Of a stretch of 6,981 bases of DNA, positions 4,580-6,981 are shown piece by piece; the stretch's first letter is position 1; each line of letters opens with the position of its first letter. Under the pieces are notes generated by a model. That model ran no database searches. It was not told where the DNA came from and was given only the letters and a program-made list of their open reading frames with translations. The position numbers and the translations under genes were made by a program. Source of the stretch: Candidatus Peregrinibacteria bacterium CG11_big_fil_rev_8_21_14_0_20_46_8 (lineage in GTDB: Bacteria > Patescibacteriota > Gracilibacteria > UBA1369 > UM-FILTER-53-11); contig PCVQ01000012.1 of NCBI GenBank assembly GCA_002796025.1, positions 9,438 to 16,418 on the forward strand, read 5' to 3'.

Positions 4580-5741
4580 TAGCGACTTTGCCCGTCCGCG
4601 AAGAAATAACTGCAATGAGTTCGTCGAGATTTCTCTTTTTGAGCGCAGAGACAAAAACTGCCGGCAACTCTTCATAGGCTTGTCGGAGTTCAAAGAGTCG
4701 CTTTTCGGAAATTTTATCGATTTTGTTAAAAACATAGATCATCGGCTTGTCGTCTACATGAAGCTGCATAAGGACATCGTTTACAATATCTATTTTTTCA
4801 TCTGCTTGAGGGTCGCTCACATCTACAACGTGCAGCAAGAGATCGGCACCTTGTACTTCCTCGAGTGTTGCAAGAAATGACTCAAAGAGCAGAGGAGGAA
4901 GATCTTGAATGAATCCGATGGTATCGGCTATTAATACTTTTTTGCCCCCGCCTTGGCGGGGCAGATCCGGAATATAGACTTTACCCAGACGTGTATCGAG
5001 CGTCGAAAACAGCTTGTCGGCAATAATGCCCTTTCTTTTTTTACTCAGCGCCTGCATGAGCGTCGACTTGCCGCTATTGGTATAACCAACCAGTGCCGCA
5101 GTAAAAAACTCTCTCCGCTTTCTGCGGTCACGCTGCAAGGTGCGGACTTTTCGCAGCTGTTTAATTTTTTTCTCAAGCGTGTTGATTTGATTGCGCAGAT
5201 GGCGCCGCTTGACTTCGAGGATTGTCTCACCCGGGCCGCGTGCGGCTCGCCGCCCAGCACCCGCTGCACCCGATGTTCGTATTCCTGCAATACCGGCGGC
5301 TTGTTGCGATAACACCGCTCCACTTCCAAACAGTTTTGGAAATTCATACTTTAAATAAGCAATTTGCAGCTGCATCTTTGCCTCAGGCGACTCCGCATGT
5401 TTTTCGAAAATTTTAAGAATCATCTCAAACCGATCCAGCACTTCGCACGGAATAATGTTGATGAGATTGTTCGATTGATTTGCTTTTAAAAAGCCGTTAA
5501 TCACAACAACATCGGCCTTGAGCTCTTTAACCAGCGTCGCCACCTCCTGCGCCTTGCCCTCACCAATATATGTTTTTGCCGAGGGGCGGCCGCGCTTTTG
5601 CAAAATTTTTAAAATAACGATGCCGCCATAGGTCTCGACAAGCCGTTTGAGTTCGTCAAATTCCGCCATCTTCTTTTCTTTATCGCTTTCCGGCGGAATA
5701 ACATTCACAAGTATCGCCCGCTGCAGTTTACGTTGTTCCAT
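4575..5741 (-). CDS. hflX: GTPase HflX
   Basis: HflX is a ribosome-associated GTPase that binds the 50S subunit and splits stalled or stressed 70S ribosomes. Length (388) fits the family. The N-terminal HflX domain includes SAKTYIGEGKAQEV (54-67) and VLDRFEMILKIFEKHAESPE (101-120), followed by the conserved RGPGETILEVKRR (168-180) and a basic coiled-coil helix (181-210). The G domain is intact: G1 GYTNSGKST (219-227), switch I STLDTR (246-251), G3 DTIGF (273-277), G4 NKID (339-342), G5 SAL (365-367). Two oddities are visible. An Ala/Gly/Arg-rich stretch, GIRTSGAAGAGRRAAR (153-168), is longer than the usual Gly-rich linker before GPGE. Extra residues LPRQGG (260-265), encoded by a GC-rich palindrome, sit in the turn before the G3 strand. 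The start is 2 nt after the preceding stop, so translation is probably coupled. Confidence 0.96.
   Translation of the reverse strand: MEQRKLQRAILVNVIPPESDKEKKMAEFDELKRLVETYGGIVILKILQKRGRPSAKTYIGEGKAQEVATLVKELKADVVVINGFLKANQSNNLINIIPCEVLDRFEMILKIFEKHAESPEAKMQLQIAYLKYEFPKLFGSGAVLSQQAAGIAGIRTSGAAGAGRRAARGPGETILEVKRRHLRNQINTLEKKIKQLRKVRTLQRDRRKRREFFTAALVGYTNSGKSTLMQALSKKRKGIIADKLFSTLDTRLGKVYIPDLPRQGGGKKVLIADTIGFIQDLPPLLFESFLATLEEVQGADLLLHVVDVSDPQADEKIDIVNDVLMQLHVDDKPMIYVFNKIDKISEKRLFELRQAYEELPAVFVSALKKRNLDELIAVISSRTGKVAI
4946..4961. repeat. GC-rich palindrome inside the hflX GTPase domain
   Basis: CCCCGCC (4946-4952) and GGCGGGG (4955-4961) are perfectly complementary around TT. With one bulged C the pairing extends to TGCC...GGCA. 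In hflX it encodes the PRQGG part of an apparent 5-7 residue insertion between two strands of the G domain, relative to the family's short turn (typically PDGR or similar). Composition and placement resemble the other palindromes in this window. Confidence 0.5.
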
Positions 5742-5743
5742 GT

Positions 5744-6085
5744 TTATTCTGGTTCTTCAAGCACTGCTTGTATTTCATCCCAAACAATTTGCCCGGGATT
5801 TGTGCGGGGACATTTCACTGCCTCGGCTCCTATCTTGATAATCGATACATGTTCATGCGGATTCCAATCGTCGACGGCTTTTTCTCCGTGCTCCGCAGCA
5901 ACCCTTGCTTTTAATGCGTCCGGCGCACCGAAGATATCTCCAGGCTCCACAATAATAAAAGTTTCTGTTCTTTGGTCTATGTAGACTCGTTTGCCGTCGT
6001 GTCCACTAAATTCCCCGGCTGTTCTCAGGTCATTGTAAATTTCCAGTCCATCTCTCGGCGCCCGAATTTTTTCTGATGTTGTCAT
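5744..6085 (-). CDS. Hypothetical protein, 113 aa
   Basis: I do not recognise this family. The product is small, acidic and probably soluble: no signal peptide, no membrane segment and no repeat are visible. Segments such as KRVYIDQRTETFIIVEPGDI (32-51) and HEHVSIIKIGAEAVKC (77-92) look like beta-strands around a central helix (PDALKARVAAEHGEKAVDDW, 55-74), so a compact alpha/beta fold is likely. There is one cysteine. It sits 7 nt after the 244-aa gene and 2 nt before hflX, so it should be cotranscribed with both. The ATG at 6085 is preceded by an exact TATAAT with a 6-nt gap and no Shine-Dalgarno sequence, which suggests an additional leaderless start. Tight packing and an undamaged frame support a real gene. 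Confidence 0.75.
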   Translation of the reverse strand: MTTSEKIRAPRDGLEIYNDLRTAGEFSGHDGKRVYIDQRTETFIIVEPGDIFGAPDALKARVAAEHGEKAVDDWNPHEHVSIIKIGAEAVKCPRTNPGQIVWDEIQAVLEEPE

Positions 6086-6091
6086 AGAGCC

Positions 6092-6097
6092 ATTATA
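6092..6097 (-). promoter_or_regulatory. TATAAT box 6 nt before the 113-aa gene
   Basis: An exact TATAAT on the minus strand includes the TAA stop of the preceding gene and is followed by GGCTCT and the ATG. Transcription starting about 7 nt after the box would begin at the A of AUG. A weak -35 candidate, TTGTTC, lies 16 nt upstream. Confidence 0.4.
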
Positions 6098-6827
6098 TCC
6101 CGCTCGTAGATAAGAACAAATTTTTTCTCAAGTCCTCGTGATGCTCATCGCGGACAACTGCATGCTGTGCAACATCTAAAAAAGTACTTTCGGCTGCTTT
6201 TCCAAATATTATTTTTCCTGGCGAATCACTATTTGTATTGCGCATCTGTGATGCTTCAAACATAAAGGGATTTTCTGGCAATCGTGTTCTATTGCGGTCA
6301 TCATGAGTTACCAGTGTGCTGCTAAATGCCATTACATTTCGTATCGGTGCTGTGGGATCACTATGAACTGTAAAACCTGCAGCCGCAACGCGAACAAATT
6401 CGATTATAGATTTAATTTCAGCTTGAGATGCAGTTGTTAAAAATTCTCGTAAATGTATGCCGCTGACCATTGACTGCACTGGGTGGTCGGTGCTACGTAT
6501 GTTTGAATTCTGCGTATGTGTGCCAAACAGAGCGCGAATGCTTTCAGCGCGCGGATGAGCTGGACGATATATTGGTGTGAGAGGATATTGCGTATTATAA
6601 ATAACTGCGGGCCCGCTGTAGCGAATTTTAGAGACCGACGGTGCAAGTGCCAACTCAACTGCCCGCTGTACTGCTGTAAATTGCTGACGCGTCAGTTCAA
6701 GCTCTATATCGCTGCCTGCCAGGCCCTCGGCTAGTGCAGCAGCTTGATCTTCATTAAGAGCGGCGGCCTCTTTAATTGCATCAATATTGAACAGCGGCGC
6801 TAATTCAGGTGTTGGAGGTAACGACAT
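6093..6827 (-). CDS. Hypothetical protein, 244 aa
   Basis: I do not recognise this family. The N-terminal 60 residues are Ala/Leu/Glu-rich and predicted helical (IDAIKEAAALNEDQAAALAE, 15-34; LTRQQFTAVQRAVELALAP, 45-63). A middle region rich in Pro, Tyr, His and Asn follows (VIYNTQYPLTPIYRPAHPRA, 75-94), and then a helix (QAEIKSIIEFVRVAAAGF, 135-152). The C-terminus is charged, with His-Asp-Glu clusters (HDDRNRTR 175-182, RDEHHEDLRK 226-235). There are no cysteines, signal peptide or membrane segments. It is the first protein gene after tRNA-Arg, starting 28 nt beyond the tRNA 3' end, and it heads a tight run into the 113-aa gene and hflX. The ATG at 6827 has no Shine-Dalgarno sequence but has TATAAT ending 8 nt upstream. 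A long frame with no competing gene supports coding; function is unknown. Confidence 0.75.
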   Translation of the reverse strand: MSLPPTPELAPLFNIDAIKEAAALNEDQAAALAEGLAGSDIELELTRQQFTAVQRAVELALAPSVSKIRYSGPAVIYNTQYPLTPIYRPAHPRAESIRALFGTHTQNSNIRSTDHPVQSMVSGIHLREFLTTASQAEIKSIIEFVRVAAAGFTVHSDPTAPIRNVMAFSSTLVTHDDRNRTRLPENPFMFEASQMRNTNSDSPGKIIFGKAAESTFLDVAQHAVVRDEHHEDLRKNLFLSTSGI

Positions 6828-6835
6828 AGTAGTGG

Positions 6836-6841
6836 ATTATA
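6836..6841 (-). promoter_or_regulatory. TATAAT box 8 nt before the 244-aa gene
   Basis: An exact TATAAT on the minus strand is followed by CCACTACT and the ATG. The proper -35 position would fall at or in the 3' end of tRNA-Arg, and no consensus -35 is visible. It is the best candidate promoter for the run of genes down to priA, giving an almost leaderless mRNA. Confidence 0.45.
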
Positions 6842-6855
6842 TTTAATGAACAGCC

Positions 6856-6930
6856 TGGTGCCCTCGGCAGGAATCGAACCTGCATTTCAAGCTCCGGAGG
6901 CCTGCGTTCTATCCATTGAACTACGAGGGC
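6856..6930 (-). tRNA. tRNA-Arg (anticodon CCG)
   Basis: The minus strand folds into a complete cloverleaf. The acceptor stem is GCCCTCG/CGAGGGC and the D stem GTTC/GAAC. The anticodon stem CAGGC/GCTTG carries loop CTCCGGA, giving anticodon CCG, which reads the arginine codon CGG. There is a 4-nt variable loop, and the T stem GCAGG/CCTGC has loop TTCGAAT. The discriminator is A and the CCA end is encoded (6856-6858). Without CCA it is 72 nt. A20 in the D-loop, typical of tRNA-Arg, appears present. It lies 19 nt after the other tRNA, so the two are probably processed from one transcript. Confidence 0.95.
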
Positions 6931-6949
6931 CAGATGAGATTTTGGTTCA

Positions 6950-6981
6950 TGGTGTGCCCGGCAGGAATCGAACCCACATCT
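6950..6981 (-). tRNA. Partial tRNA (3' part only, identity unknown)
   Basis: The window edge cuts this gene. The 3' portion is clear on the minus strand: T stem GTGGG/CCTGC (two G-U wobbles) with loop TTCGATT, acceptor 3' strand CGGGCAC, discriminator A and encoded CCA (6950-6952). The 5' acceptor strand should read GTGCCCG. The anticodon is outside the window, so the amino acid cannot be assigned. Confidence 0.88.

Noticed and set aside
6856..6981. Phage or island attachment site at the tRNA genes
   Set aside because: The sequence shared by the two tRNA 3' ends is the ordinary T-arm. No integrase gene and no displaced tRNA fragment is visible in the window.

Overview
The window reads as a compact piece of a bacterial chromosome with every supported gene on the minus strand, so transcription runs from high to low coordinates. 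The gene set is mostly housekeeping: two tRNA genes, a ribosome-associated GTPase (HflX), a PriA-like primosomal protein, a zinc-dependent deacylase of the succinylglutamate desuccinylase/aspartoacylase family, tryptophanyl-tRNA synthetase (TrpS) and CTP synthase (PyrG, cut by the window edge). A member of the Candidate Phyla Radiation (Patescibacteria, Parcubacteria-like) is my best guess. The reasons are the short PriA-like protein without helicase motifs, very short gene spacing, weak or absent Shine-Dalgarno sequences, and short GC-rich palindromes scattered inside and between genes. This placement is inference; no marker in the window proves it.

Layout in transcription order. A partial tRNA (6950-6981) and tRNA-Arg(CCG) (6856-6930) come first. 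Two genes of unknown function follow (6093-6827, 244 aa; 5744-6085, 113 aa), then hflX (4575-5741) and priA-like (2910-4565), all separated by 2 to 9 nt. A gene-poor stretch (2701-2909) then holds a possible promoter, a 23-codon ORF and a terminator-like hairpin with a competing alternative pairing. Next comes the deacylase gene, split by a one-base frameshift (1803-2700). An 85-nt spacer with two strong inverted repeats precedes trpS (746-1717), and another 85-nt spacer precedes pyrG (1-660).

Points of most interest: (1) the PriA-like protein keeps all eight zinc-binding cysteines but has lost the Walker A lysine, an intact DEEH box and the motif VI arginines, and it ends where the C-terminal domain should begin. 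(2) The leader before the deacylase gene can form either a terminator or an overlapping 8-9 bp pairing, like an attenuator. (3) The trpS start codon is partly inside a perfect 12-bp inverted repeat. (4) Related GC-rich palindromes sit in trpS, in the spacer before it and in the GTPase domain of hflX. (5) Three genes have an exact TATAAT ending 6 or 8 nt before the ATG, which suggests leaderless transcription. I see no mobile element, CRISPR array, prophage gene or defence system here.
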